NCBI GenBank assembly: GCA_031310005.1 | Contig: CM062379.1 | Location: 6,014,001-6,078,000, forward strand | Length of the DNA stretch: 64,000 nt | Direction of reading: 5' to 3' | Source of the DNA: Dactylellina haptotyla | Taxonomy: Eukaryota; Ascomycota; Orbiliomycetes; Orbiliales; Orbiliaceae | Shown here: piece after piece, positions 22,767 through 32,989 of the stretch | Position numbering within the stretch: position 1 is the first letter of the stretch | How the letters are laid out: every line of letters begins with the position of its first letter | Position numbers and translations under genes: made by a program | The notes under the pieces: generated by a model | The model's database searches: none | The model's input: only the letters and a program-made list of their open reading frames with translations | Told to the model about the DNA's origin: nothing

Positions 22767-25700
22767 CTAGGTGTAGATACTTTCCGTAATCTGTTGGGTT
22801 TCTCCCATTAGCATCGGTTCGAGTCCCAACATGCTCTCAATCAAACATCCCCAAAACAAACACAGAAAAAGGGTACTTGTTACTTACCTCGTTGAAATCC
22901 AATCCTCTCTCTGCCATCTCTTCGTTGATCAGAAACTCCATTGGGAATTTCACCAGATGCCCCTTCACCCCATCCAACTTACCCTTCACTTCTGCGAGCG
23001 GCATCTCTGGATTAAATAGATGTCCCGCTTTGATACCGTCCCGCGGAAGGAACTTATCGTAATCTTCGAACGTCTTGACGGAATTATCGGGAATACAATG
23101 GAATAATTCTCTAAAGATAGTCGTATTATCGTGGGCTTGTCGGGTCCACATATCCCACAGCTCCTCGTTCAACGGGTCATCTACAATCTTCGATTTCTCG
23201 TCCTCGTGGAATTCGTAATCTCCTTCACCGGGGAGCTGCACGTTGGGGTCATCCTTCGGATCCAATTCCTGCGGAGGAAGAAGACCAAGATGTTCTCGCC
23301 AGAGCTGCCTCCTGAGATGCGCTGCGAAGAAAGATGCTTGGTAATCATTGCCGTCCATGGTTGTGTCGACCTTATTTTCATCCTCGATCACAATGCTGAG
23401 TTCGCTATCATGGTACCCCAGTTGTGACTAAATTGAATGGTGTTTTAGAACCTAGCCAGAACGATATAATCGGAACAATAAACTTACGCGGTCGTTGAGG
23501 TTAGAACTGCCAATGATGGCTATTTTGTCATCCGCAATCAATACCTTGGCGTGGATGTAGCATTGCTCCGTGACGATGTTCTCTTTCTCAAGCTCATCAT
23601 CTCCCTGGAACGGCTCATCGGAAGGTTTCTTGCCAGTTAGGAGAGCGTCGCGTGCGATCGAATCTTCAGTCCCCTTATCATGCGGTTTATCATCTTCTCT
23701 TTCCTCTTCAAAGGTTGCCTTGTCCCTCTTCATATTATCCTCGACACTTTCATTTTTATTGTATCCCTTCCCGCCAGTTACACCCTCCTCTTTCATCTAT
23801 AGCACAACACGTTAACAAAGTCACTGTGCGTTCGAGATGGGACAATGAGATTAGTTTCCATACCACTTCCTGGGCCTGAGCATGTTGCACATCCTCGTAT
23901 TTCACACCAGTCCTCTCTTCCTTCTTCTCAATTCTTTCGGTTCGATTCAAACGATCGTATGACCGCAGGCTGAAGAAGAAGATATACTCATTCGGATCGA
24001 TACCCTTCGCCTTTAGTCGTCCACAAATCGAATGATCTCCTCTGAACATCGATTTATACTGATAATCCATTATAGCTCGGGTGCCGTTTGCCCCCTTATC
24101 TCTGAGATCCCCTGCGAAGCCAGGTACCAGTGGAATAACAGCGATGACCCTAAACTTTCGTTTCTCTTCGTGGGCTTTGACGATTGCGTCAACAATCGCT
24201 GCCCCAATTGTGTTGACGATTGGCTTCTGGTCTTCACCGGTTGCTGTGACTATCGGTTTATTAGCTTTACATATTCCCCAAAAGTACCAATCAAAAACAT
24301 ACTGAAGAACTGGTTTTCAATATAGACGTAGTGTTGCGCGTTTCTTATGACTTCCTGATAGGCGTTTTGAATGCTGTGCTCGGTCAAGATGCCGTGACTC
24401 CAATCTGCTGAGCTTCGAACTAGCTGGAGCGATACTTCTCCTTTCTGTTTCATCTTTTCTCTGTCGAGTGAGTGTAACGGGTGTTCGACGTATTCGCCAA
24501 CGGGGAATCGAGGGTGTTGGACACCCAATATATCATCCTCACGATATGCAAGTTGCACCCAGTCGTACCTACTATCGCGTTTGTATTTGTCGCGTTTTGC
24601 GTGATTCCAGGTCTAGGACAGTCAGCTTTTGGTCTCCTAAATTTTTAGTTTACAACATCCATACCTCTACGAAGTGCTGTGCGATATCCAGAACAGATTC
24701 TCCACGCAAGGCCAAGGCAACATCGTGCCATGGCATTCGGCCGTACTCAGTCTTAGAAAGTTGGTTTTGTTTCCAGTCTTGAACATTTTGAAAGTCCATT
24801 CTGTAAGAGTTTTCAAATATTAGCATCCAAGGGATCATGGGGAACACTGGGTTTTTTGGCGTCCCACATTCGATTCTAGTATGACAGCGTTAGTTTCCGA
24901 AGATGATAAGATCCTAAAGATCAAGAAACCCTTACATTGTTGTAATCCTGCCCTGGCCAAATTTCCTTTTTGATCGTTTCTGGATGTACATCTGCCAACG
25001 GATGCTGCTTCAAGTCCCACCTCCCAAAGCAGATATCAAGCCCGCCAATAAATGCGAGTTCATGATCGATAACACAATACTTCTCATGGTGGGCCTGTAT
25101 TGCCGTTAGTTATCCAATACATCGTCTCCTCGAGACGAGAGAACCGACGTACCCAGTAGAAAGTCATATCACCTCCTTTATCAAATACATTGTGATCTGG
25201 ATGCCTCATTACCGCGATATTTCCATGGCCCGGCGAATCCTTCGGGCAGAGTGCTTCAATAGCGCGCTTAGTATGCTCGCTGTTACAAGTCAAAGCAGCC
25301 TCAACTTCTTTGTAGACGATAATGTAGATTTTTACGCCTTCTTCCGCCTTTCGTTTGAGGATCATGTCGAAGCGGTCACCCTCACTGTACGCGGGTGGGC
25401 GCCTGAGGAACTATAGCGAGACACAATATTAGATATATGTATTTTAAGTTCATAGGGGAATCTCAGTAACGTACGAGTTCCGGCGAGATCCACCAGTCTG
25501 CAATATAAATGACTTCCTTGGCACTCTCGAGACCATTAGCTAGTGCCTATAAAAAGGTAAATCAGTATTGAAACGTGGTGAAATTATAATGGTGTCGTTT
25601 GTGAGATTCGTACCCAGAAGTAATCTCGCCCGTCAATATAGAATTTCGCCAGGTTCCCTGCCCGCTTTGGGGCGAAACTATCGAACCGATGTGATTCTGC

Positions 25701-25919
25701 AATCTGGGTCCTCTTCTCATCAACCTCTTTCTCGTGTTCCTCGTCGTGTCTGTGATTCGAGTTCAGGATATTCCCGAGCTTTCCAACCGAGTTCTTTAGG
25801 TGGACGATTTCCACTTTCGCATGGTGAAGTTTCTGGTGGATCTTCTCGAGATGCGGATGGTTCCCAGAGAAGGATGTGGGGTGCCCGTTTTGCCTTTCGG
25901 CCTGGACCTGTTCAGTCAT
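22767..25919 (-). CDS. Phospholipase D (HKD family)
   Basis: Eleven exons encode 835 residues: 25919-25614, 25546-25475, 25410-25153, 25094-24936, 24875-24868, 24800-24665, 24612-24303, 24249-23864, 23796-23488, 23427-22888, 22790-22767. Two HKD motifs are present: H215-x-K217-x4-D222 in HHEKYCVID and H627-x-K629-x4-D634 in IHAKVLIAD, each followed by the family GG/GSxN segment ([15 protein letters not shown]). Fungal PLDs hydrolyse phosphatidylcholine to phosphatidic acid. This one lacks an obvious PX/PH region, so it is the shorter PLD class and not the full Spo14 form. A charged Lys/Glu-rich insertion precedes the second motif. Closing the frame at DYNNNRIMDFQNV requires an 8-nt exon. The last exon holds eight codons, ITESIYT plus stop. 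The start chosen is MTEQVQ at 25919. Confidence 0.93.
24868..24875 (-). other. 8-nt microexon of the phospholipase D gene
   Basis: Sequence AATCGAAT on the minus strand, flanked by ACTAG upstream and GTGGGA downstream. It supplies N-R and two bases of Ile, turning DYNN..MDFQNV into DYNNNRIMDFQNV. Reading on past it without splicing hits TGA after 19 more codons. The flanking introns are 60 and 67 nt. Confidence 0.75.
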
Positions 25920-27140
25920 TTCTGTGATACTTTGCAAGACTCGAGGGTATATATATATATGTATGGTGTCGAAATCTGATTTCGATTTAACACAAGTCAG
26001 AGGTCTTGTGTCAGATTTGTACCTCTGTGCGTTGCTGGTTGGAAGATCTCGTTGGTGCCAGTGGCTCGTGGCTGGTGTATTATTCAAATGCCAAAGAAGA
26101 TCGTCCCGGACTTATCTAGTATTTAAATAGACACCGCCTCGTGCAAATTTAAGAATCAAGCTAGGAATATTCCCTGGAGGATCCTACGTAGCTCAGGTCT
26201 TTCATTCCCGCTGTAAAAAAGTTGGAAGCTAGGCAAAAAATCCAGATCTCGCATGCATAGCTCGATTCCCCCAACTGGCGCTCGGAAAGATATCCGGACG
26301 AAGAGCCTAGCCATTGGCAAACAGAGCGAGCCAATTACGCAGGAGAACGACCATGCATGTACATGTGGTGCGGGGATTCATATCGATGTTGAGACACATG
26401 ATGTGAATGTAACTTGCGGATGTTGGTTTTGGCGGAAGGTTTGGCGGCGATGATGTCATTTATGGTTATTATTGTCTCGACCACGGACAACGCGCCAACT
26501 TATTTCCGGCAGGTCAAGAGTTGCACAAGGGCTCTTTTGGCTGCTTCTGGCGGCGTGCATTTGGTTATGATGCCTAGGAATAGGGACTGCAGGATCTTGA
26601 TACATGATATTGATGCCGAAATCTCAATCAACTGACACCAATATAAAGTAAATATTTAATACGAATATAATGAATAGTACACAATTATATATATTGTTTA
26701 TTTAAAGCCGAGCATTACCAAAATTTAAAAGCTGAGCGAATTGTTATTTTAAACCATCATTGGAGAGACAACTACTAATCGTAATCTATAAAGCCGATAA
26801 GACAGCAATTGAAAAAAAATTACAAACGATATAAATCAAAAAAATACCCTCTTATCTTAGATATCAGAGAAACCAGGTGTTCGAAAGTCATGAAATTTTT
26901 TTTATTAATACCCCCTCTCTTGCTATACTTTGTTACTATACTTTCCTAATCACCACCTCCTCTAGAGGCAAAAAGACCGGTTCTATATTCATAACCTTGG
27001 CTTGTTACTATAGCGAAAAAAGGTTCCTAAACGGTTGCTGCTATCAATTTATATTCTTGAATATATCTGACAGCTACCGCCAACCTATCATATATTATCG
27101 TACACACTACGAATTTTCTCTACAAACACACTGCTTCATT
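25920..27140. other. Intergenic, partly AT-rich
   Basis: Promoter of the phospholipase D gene, with an (AT)n patch near 25950, then a GC-richer patch around 26.2-26.6 kb carrying two small overlapping ORFs of uncertain status. From 26.64 kb onward the sequence is strongly AT-rich and has no coding signal. Confidence 0.45.
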
Positions 27141-27338
27141 ATGAAGACTTCCTGTGTATTTTCATCAATCACCGCTACGGCTGTAATAAGCCTTCTCGCT
27201 CCTCTCGTTCAGGCGACATGCACAAATACTGGTGTTCCACTTTGGTTGAATAAGACGACCATGGTCCCTGGTGCAGCTCATACTATTCTCCGGGGCATAT
27301 ATACCAGTCTGATGAAATTCCACCCAGTGCTACTTTAA
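27141..27338 (+). CDS. Small putative secreted peptide (uncertain)
   Basis: Sixty-five codons from an ATG at 27141 to TAA. The first 25 residues look like a classical signal peptide: a short charged start (MKTS), a hydrophobic core (AVISLLAPLV) and a likely cleavage after VQA. The mature part would be only about 40 residues with one Cys and one NKT glycosylation site. The frame is open further upstream, but this Met is the one that gives a signal peptide. It is isolated in AT-rich DNA. It could be a candidate effector, the 5' remnant of a longer decayed gene, or chance. I see no intron that extends it. Confidence 0.35.
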   Translation: MKTSCVFSSITATAVISLLAPLVQATCTNTGVPLWLNKTTMVPGAAHTILRGIYTSLMKFHPVLL

Positions 27339-27975
27339 GCAACTATTATATCCCAAATTGCATGGCACACTGCTCCTATAATCAACATAACATTTACAAA
27401 CCCATAGTAAACCACAACATACATACATATTAATCAATTATCTTATAGCCCTTTTACAAGATACTTTCTCAACCAAGGCCCAGATACACGCAACTACCGC
27501 AGCTTCACTCTCAAAAAAATCTCAAATGATTTTTTCTCCAATTGGTCCCTATCCCCATTAGGATTTAACCCTAGTTAGGGAGGGTGGAAACGGTAGGTTA
27601 ATTGTTATATACTTTTGTCCTAAGTGTTTTATTCTAATTATCACCTGTGAACCAGAGTTAGGATTAGGAGAATTAGTCGCACAAAAACTGGTTTTAAACG
27701 AATTGTATGACAGGTAGGTTATACAAGTCATCGGCTAACGTTTCTGCGCTGCGAATAAATAAACTTTGATTTCGCGATAGTAAAACATAAGCGGTTTGCT
27801 GGTAGGGTTTGACCCTTTTGTGCTGAGATGCGAGCTCTGATTACAAGAATCACCTAAATATATTAAAAGCCTAGCTCATATTATTTTATTTTTTGGTGAA
27901 AATAAGTGAAAATAGCCTGAGACTGGCCTGCGATAAGGGGCGCGAGTACTAGTATAAAATCATCGAAAGGCAAAA
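27339..27975. other. AT-rich intergenic
   Basis: AT-rich, no ORF worth reporting. A CCCTAG/TTAGGG-like pair near 27571-27585 is isolated and not a telomeric array. Confidence 0.5.
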
Positions 27976-29079
27976 TTATTGCCCGATAGCATGAAGACAG
28001 AAAACAAGCGGATCTGTCACCGTTGTGAGGTTATACGTGTTTACACTAATTTTTACCCAGAAATTCCGTTCGATCAATGAATTCGCAATCCTCGTACTGA
28101 CATCTCCTTCAACCCGAGCCTTGTCCACCAGATTGAATCCACACCCCTGCACTCTCGGTATTATTTGATTCACGTACCACGAGGGTGTAGCACGGACACC
28201 GGTGCAAGTGCTGCAGTAGGTATTGCAACTCCTCCTGTCGCCAGTGCCGCTGCAGACCTCATGGCAAGCGCATTCGTAGTTGTAGCAATCAGATAACCAA
28301 CCGTGGATGACTCCAAAGATTGTTGAGTCGTTGTTGACAAAGTACTGATTTACGACAGAGCTATAACCTGTGCACGAGTAGGCGTTCGCTTTTCCGACCA
28401 AGGCAGCGAGGCCACCGAACAAAGCGAAAGGTCGAGCTGACCGGCCACGACTTTTGGGTATATTGCTGGGTTCTCCTTTTTCTTCTCTTTCTTCTTCCTT
28501 GCGGAACAACGACCGAGGACGGGGGCATGCGCCAGATGTTTCACGATCCCTCCGTGCGAGTGAGAGCGTAGCTTTTTTCCATAGGGTGAGGACGAAAACG
28601 GCACCGAGGACTCCAGCGAGCACAGTGAGGATGATGATGGCGAGTCGGTTGCGATAACTTTGCTTCAGGCTCTTCAAAGCGGAGCTTTTGTAAAACTCGC
28701 CGACGGCCTGCAAGCACGGGACGGGATAGCGATCTCGCCAATTCCACATCAGGCTACCATCGCACGTGATTCCGGCAACGATGGCCTTTGCGGTCATCGT
28801 ACAGGCGTTGTATGCCCACGATGGGTCGTTGCAATCGTTGCAACCAAGATAGCATGCATCGTACGCTTTCGTTCGCGCTTCTTCCATCCAGTAATTCGGA
28901 TCCGAACTAACGGCAGCCGCGGCGATTAGGTGCTGGACCCAGCGGACGAGGGCGTATGTGGTGCCCGCTGTGATACCGCACCCGGTTAGAATCGCAACGG
29001 GCCAAGCGAGTTTGTGGAGACCCAGTTTGCGGAGCTCCGGTCCTAGTTCAGTGTGAGATCCGTAGTTATAGCGAGTCAT
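27976..29079 (-). CDS. Cys-rich multi-pass membrane protein, unknown function
   Basis: A single uninterrupted frame of 367 codons. Hydrophobic segments lie at about residues 25-46, 146-167 and, shorter, 216-233. Between the first two lies a Cys-rich segment (Cys76, 80, 83, 93, 106, 122), and after the third a second one with at least nine cysteines between 236 and 313 (pattern C-x4-C-x-C-x3-C, then CNTYCSTC). The spacing suggests two disulfide-stabilised extracytoplasmic domains. A basic/acidic linker (FRKEEEREEKGE) separates TM2 and TM3 and is probably cytosolic. I do not recognise a named domain. Composition and a long intronless frame argue for a real gene. It could be a surface sensor or an exported membrane protein; no function is assigned. 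Confidence 0.75.
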   Translation of the reverse strand: MTRYNYGSHTELGPELRKLGLHKLAWPVAILTGCGITAGTTYALVRWVQHLIAAAAVSSDPNYWMEEARTKAYDACYLGCNDCNDPSWAYNACTMTAKAIVAGITCDGSLMWNWRDRYPVPCLQAVGEFYKSSALKSLKQSYRNRLAIIILTVLAGVLGAVFVLTLWKKATLSLARRDRETSGACPRPRSLFRKEEEREEKGEPSNIPKSRGRSARPFALFGGLAALVGKANAYSCTGYSSVVNQYFVNNDSTIFGVIHGWLSDCYNYECACHEVCSGTGDRRSCNTYCSTCTGVRATPSWYVNQIIPRVQGCGFNLVDKARVEGDVSTRIANSLIERNFWVKISVNTYNLTTVTDPLVFCLHAIGQ

Positions 29080-29847
29080 CTCTTTCGATAGTTAATGCGT
29101 CTATATATAAAAGATATCGCGTGCGGAAGCAGATGGTGGAGAAGGATATATGACCATGGTCTAGATAGCTATACTCCTCGGGTGTGCAATCACCATTCAC
29201 CATTTATAAAATGATGCTGATAAGCTATGCGTAGGCTTATCGCCGCATTTCTGCTCGTGGATGAAGAGCCAAGCCAGCCAAGTTGGATCTTTCCTTTGAG
29301 CCTTATACTGATTGCATAAGCGAGGCACTGACAATTTGGTTAACTGGGCGGTGAGCTCAATATCTTAATCTTCTGAGAGGGTCAAAGGCCGCGATAGAGG
29401 CCTTTGGCATCTCTCACTCACGAAATTACCGACCAATCAACTTAAAATCCCAACAGTGTTCACCGTTACCAATGCTTCACGACTGCGTGTATACGGGCGT
29501 TTGGGTTGTCCTACATATGTGAGGATCTACATCCTGAGAATAGAAATCAGGCAAGCCATCCGATTGGATTAATGGGAATATAACAAAATACCTTTAAAAT
29601 TGGGGCCAGCGCCTGTAAGAACCTTTTCCAGAAAACGTCGAGAGGATATCTTATTGTACTCCTGCACGCCAAACAAACAGCCGGGAGCCGCATCAGGCCT
29701 GAGGCCGCCAGGTTTGACTCATAAACGGCCTTCAGCCCGTCGATGTCTACTACCCGGGCTGTAATCCATAAAACTCCAGGTCGAGGTCGTCCCCTCGATT
29801 CCATCTAACGTAACCAACCTTTCTCGTCGTATTCCAGTAACACGATA
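29080..29847. other. Divergent promoter region
   Basis: Shared upstream region of the Cys-rich membrane protein (minus) and the F-box gene (plus). It contains a TATATAAAAG stretch near 29103-29112 and no credible gene. The 85-codon minus ORF at 29547-29804 looks spurious. Confidence 0.5.
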
Positions 29848-31382
29848 ATGGCCAGTGAGCTAACAGTTACCATCAGCAGTCTCTTCCTTGAAATCGTCCC
29901 CCTCGATCTCCCTGCGGAGCTCTGGCTCGAAATATACTCCTACCTTCCCTTCGAACAGCTAAAAGCCCTCTCCTACTGTTCCAAACGGCACCGACAGTGC
30001 GTCACTCTAGATTTACGCTTGTTCCAACATCTCAGGCTTTCCGAGGAATCAATAGCTGCTTTTGATGGCGGTAAATTTACGGGCTTGGGTGCTCGGGTTA
30101 CGTGAGAACCCAATACAATGCTATATACTATTTCACTGCAGTAGAAATTAAGCTAATGAGATGATAATATTTCGCTGAACTCAGCGATGTCACATTTGAT
30201 AAATTGATAACGCCGACCGCAGGCGGCATCACAAATTCGATCAAACTCCTCCGCAAATACTGCGACGCGCTGCACCTCTTCCCCAACATCCAAGGTATCC
30301 GTCTCCCCTTCTCGGCCACCAAATGGTTCGAATGGAAAATCCCAATCGCAATCTGGTTCAGGTTATCCGAATACCCATGGTACCCGGACCTCAAGCGGTT
30401 CTCTGTGGAACCGACCTTATTTGCGACCAACTCTCCAGAATGGCAACACCATCTCACCATTCTAAACCCGTGCTGTCCGGAAGATCTCGAGTTTCTCAAG
30501 CTAAATTGGAGCAGAAAACACGTGCGTCCGAAGGATAAACGGCTGGGTATCCTATCCACTGTCAAAAACGAGGATATTCCGCTCCCTGTAAAATTAGAGG
30601 AAGTCACTACCCGGCTTTTCGGATGGGCTGATTACCCGCTTGGTCCGCACGGGCTCAACTCGCTATTCAAACGGGCCAATGAACCATTCTACTTTTTCTT
30701 CCAGTCGCAAGATACGCTGAAGCGGGTGAAACTGCACTGTCCGGCGTTGGCGGGCGGGTATGTTTGCGAATGCTGGAGGTTCTCGCGAAATCCACCGATG
30801 CAGAGGTGTCCTGTCACCCCGTTCAGTGCGGTCACCGACTTTTGGTTAGTTTTGGATGAGGGCAATCCGTGCGATGCGGTCGGGTTTACGAGGAAGGTGT
30901 TCCCCAATGTCAGAAAGCTGCGGATAGATACACCCTGGAACACGGAGATAGCGGAAGGGGTGTTCGAGCATATGGCCTATCTGGAGCAGTTGGAGGATGT
31001 GAGGGTGCCCTGGCCGAATTTCCGATATAGCGAGTCGCATGTCGCTCGCGCGCTACCGAGCCATCTTCGCGAGTTGGTTAATTCCTGGGTGCCCAGTTTA
31101 CCAGGTCTGCGGGTCGCGGAGTTTGCGAGCGGATTCGAGCCTGCTGAGGACGATTACTATTATCGGTATAAGAATGCTATTCCTACCGGCCGCAGCGCTG
31201 AGATTTGTAGGATCGTTGTAGGGGAGGATGACGAGAGGAAGTGTGTTAGACGTGAAGAGGGAAACAGATTTCAGAACCAGAAGTTTAGAGAGCGCGGGAA
31301 TTCGCTAAATGGTAGGAAACAGGGCAAGGGAAGGAAACAGGTCAGGCGGGGAGGGCCGAAGGGTCCTCTCGTAGATGCTTGA
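29848..31382 (+). CDS. F-box protein
   Basis: Two exons (29848-30101, 30185-31382) give 483 residues with an in-phase junction at ARVTDVTFDK. The F-box lies at about residues 18-50: LDLPAELWLEIYSYLPF followed by LKALSYCSKRHR. F-box proteins recruit substrates to SCF (Skp1-cullin) ubiquitin ligases. The remainder shows no WD40 or Kelch repeats; it has scattered leucine/tryptophan-rich stretches, as in the many fungal F-box proteins with divergent substrate-binding regions. The C-terminus is a basic, disordered tail rich in Arg, Lys, Asn and Gly (RGNSLNGRKQGKGRKQ). The substrate is unknown. It lies head-to-head with the Cys-rich membrane gene. Confidence 0.82.
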
Positions 31383-32989
31383 CTCTGGAAGATTGATCAG
31401 ATATAATCACAGTAACTATATAAAAGTGCATTACATTGTTATCCAAGATTCTGTAATTCTAAAGTTTCCCAATATTGATCATACATCTTCCTAACAAATA
31501 CTTATGTATATACAATCAATTCTCGCTGAGCAAGAAATGATTGTTAATTTTGACTTCCGGCCAGTTGTTGACAGTGTAAAGAATTCGATATTATCCTGGT
31601 TAAAAAAATGAATACTTCTACTCTAGGTGGGCGGTACAGAGACATTAACCATTATACTTTTAACAAGATCGATGCTAGTTCTAGCCTGTTATTGGTTGGA
31701 GGTAGTGAGAGTTAGGTCGTTATATTCGGGGAAAATAAATAAATGAACAAGAAATAGAGAAAATTTCGAAAATCAAATTATTCTCAACTTTTTATATTCG
31801 CGAACAAAATAAATAAATTAAATCAAAAATTGTAAAAAAGAGTGTCATTCGAAGCGTCCGCTCCCGTCACGTAAGTTCGGCGACCCCGTGCCGTCCCAGC
31901 AAGCGAAACAACGAAAGCTGTGATTGGACCCTGGTCAACGCGCACTCTCTTGCCTTTATCTTCGTGACACAACGTTCCTTTTACAAAGTCTTTGTTTGAA
32001 TCAATTCTATTATCTATGATATGATATCATTCGGCCATTGTAGTCCGTACAATACACTATTGTAATGCATTGGCAACGGCATGCAATAGCCGCCAGAGCG
32101 CACTTGAAAAAACGAACGCATCGACCACCTATATGACCGTTTTGTTATAACGGCCATAATAGCCTGATGTTTTGCAGAAGCTGACGCCGCATCTGCACGT
32201 CTGGAAGCCGGCGATGTCTGGAACCGCCTTCGTCAGCCAACAAGCCATGGGTATGCATGTTGGTACCCGTCAAAATTTCACACACAATTGCGATATCTCA
32301 TCTCGAAACTGAGTTCAGCTCAGGTCTAGATTGTCAACTGATGCTCGTAAAATGTTGCAATCTCACCGACGCGAATAGCTATACTTCACTAGCAAGTCGC
32401 AAATCTGTCTAGCATATGCTTGTACGCTGGAAACTTTGCGAGCTAGTGCTGACCATCCATCTGGTTTTGCTTGGTGGGGTTCTTTTCGTTTCCGCGTAAC
32501 CCCACCTCACACCTTCCTCCAGTAGCCGAAATGCAGCCAAACTGCTGCTAGGAAGCCATCTTTGCAATCTGCAGACCCTGGGGTCGACTTATCAAAACGG
32601 GGATGCTGAGACGCGCCACAATTGGTCAACGAATCAAAGGCCTTGTATATGTGAGCGGCATTCCCGAAGAGCATGACCTCAACGTGGGCCGATCCTACCT
32701 CCCAGTACCGCAAGCTACTATGGAACCGCTAGAGAGAAACGGCCAAAATGTAGGGCTGAAATTCCGGCTGCGGGTCTCACCTAAGCTCCTCATCTATATA
32801 ACGTAGAGTATATCTTCGTCCGAGATCTAAAAGCATCTTTTGCTCGGAGCGTCCCTTCGATATCGATTCTCGATAGCTCTCCCAGTAAACACCAACCTTA
32901 GGCTCTATTTATCTTTATATATAGCGAAATCTAGTTTTCAAATTTTGCCTAGCCGGCTAGTATAAACTGGTTTAGCCGAAGCACTTACA
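31383..32989. other. Intergenic upstream of the fatty acid dioxygenase
   Basis: The left half is AT-rich. The right half, near 32.5-32.8 kb, carries two small overlapping ORFs without a recognisable product. It includes the presumed promoter of the dioxygenase gene. Confidence 0.5.

Noticed and set aside
22811-22830. GGTTCGAGTCCC, similar to a tRNA T-loop
   Set aside because: No matching acceptor stem, D-arm or anticodon arm around it; it lies in the last intron of the phospholipase D gene.
26253-26635. Two small ORFs in the GC-richer patch downstream of AT-rich DNA
   Set aside because: They overlap in different frames, lack start context and motifs, and neither has a signal peptide.
27565-27590. 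CCCTAG/TTAGGG motifs as interstitial telomeric repeat
   Set aside because: Only single copies, no tandem array.
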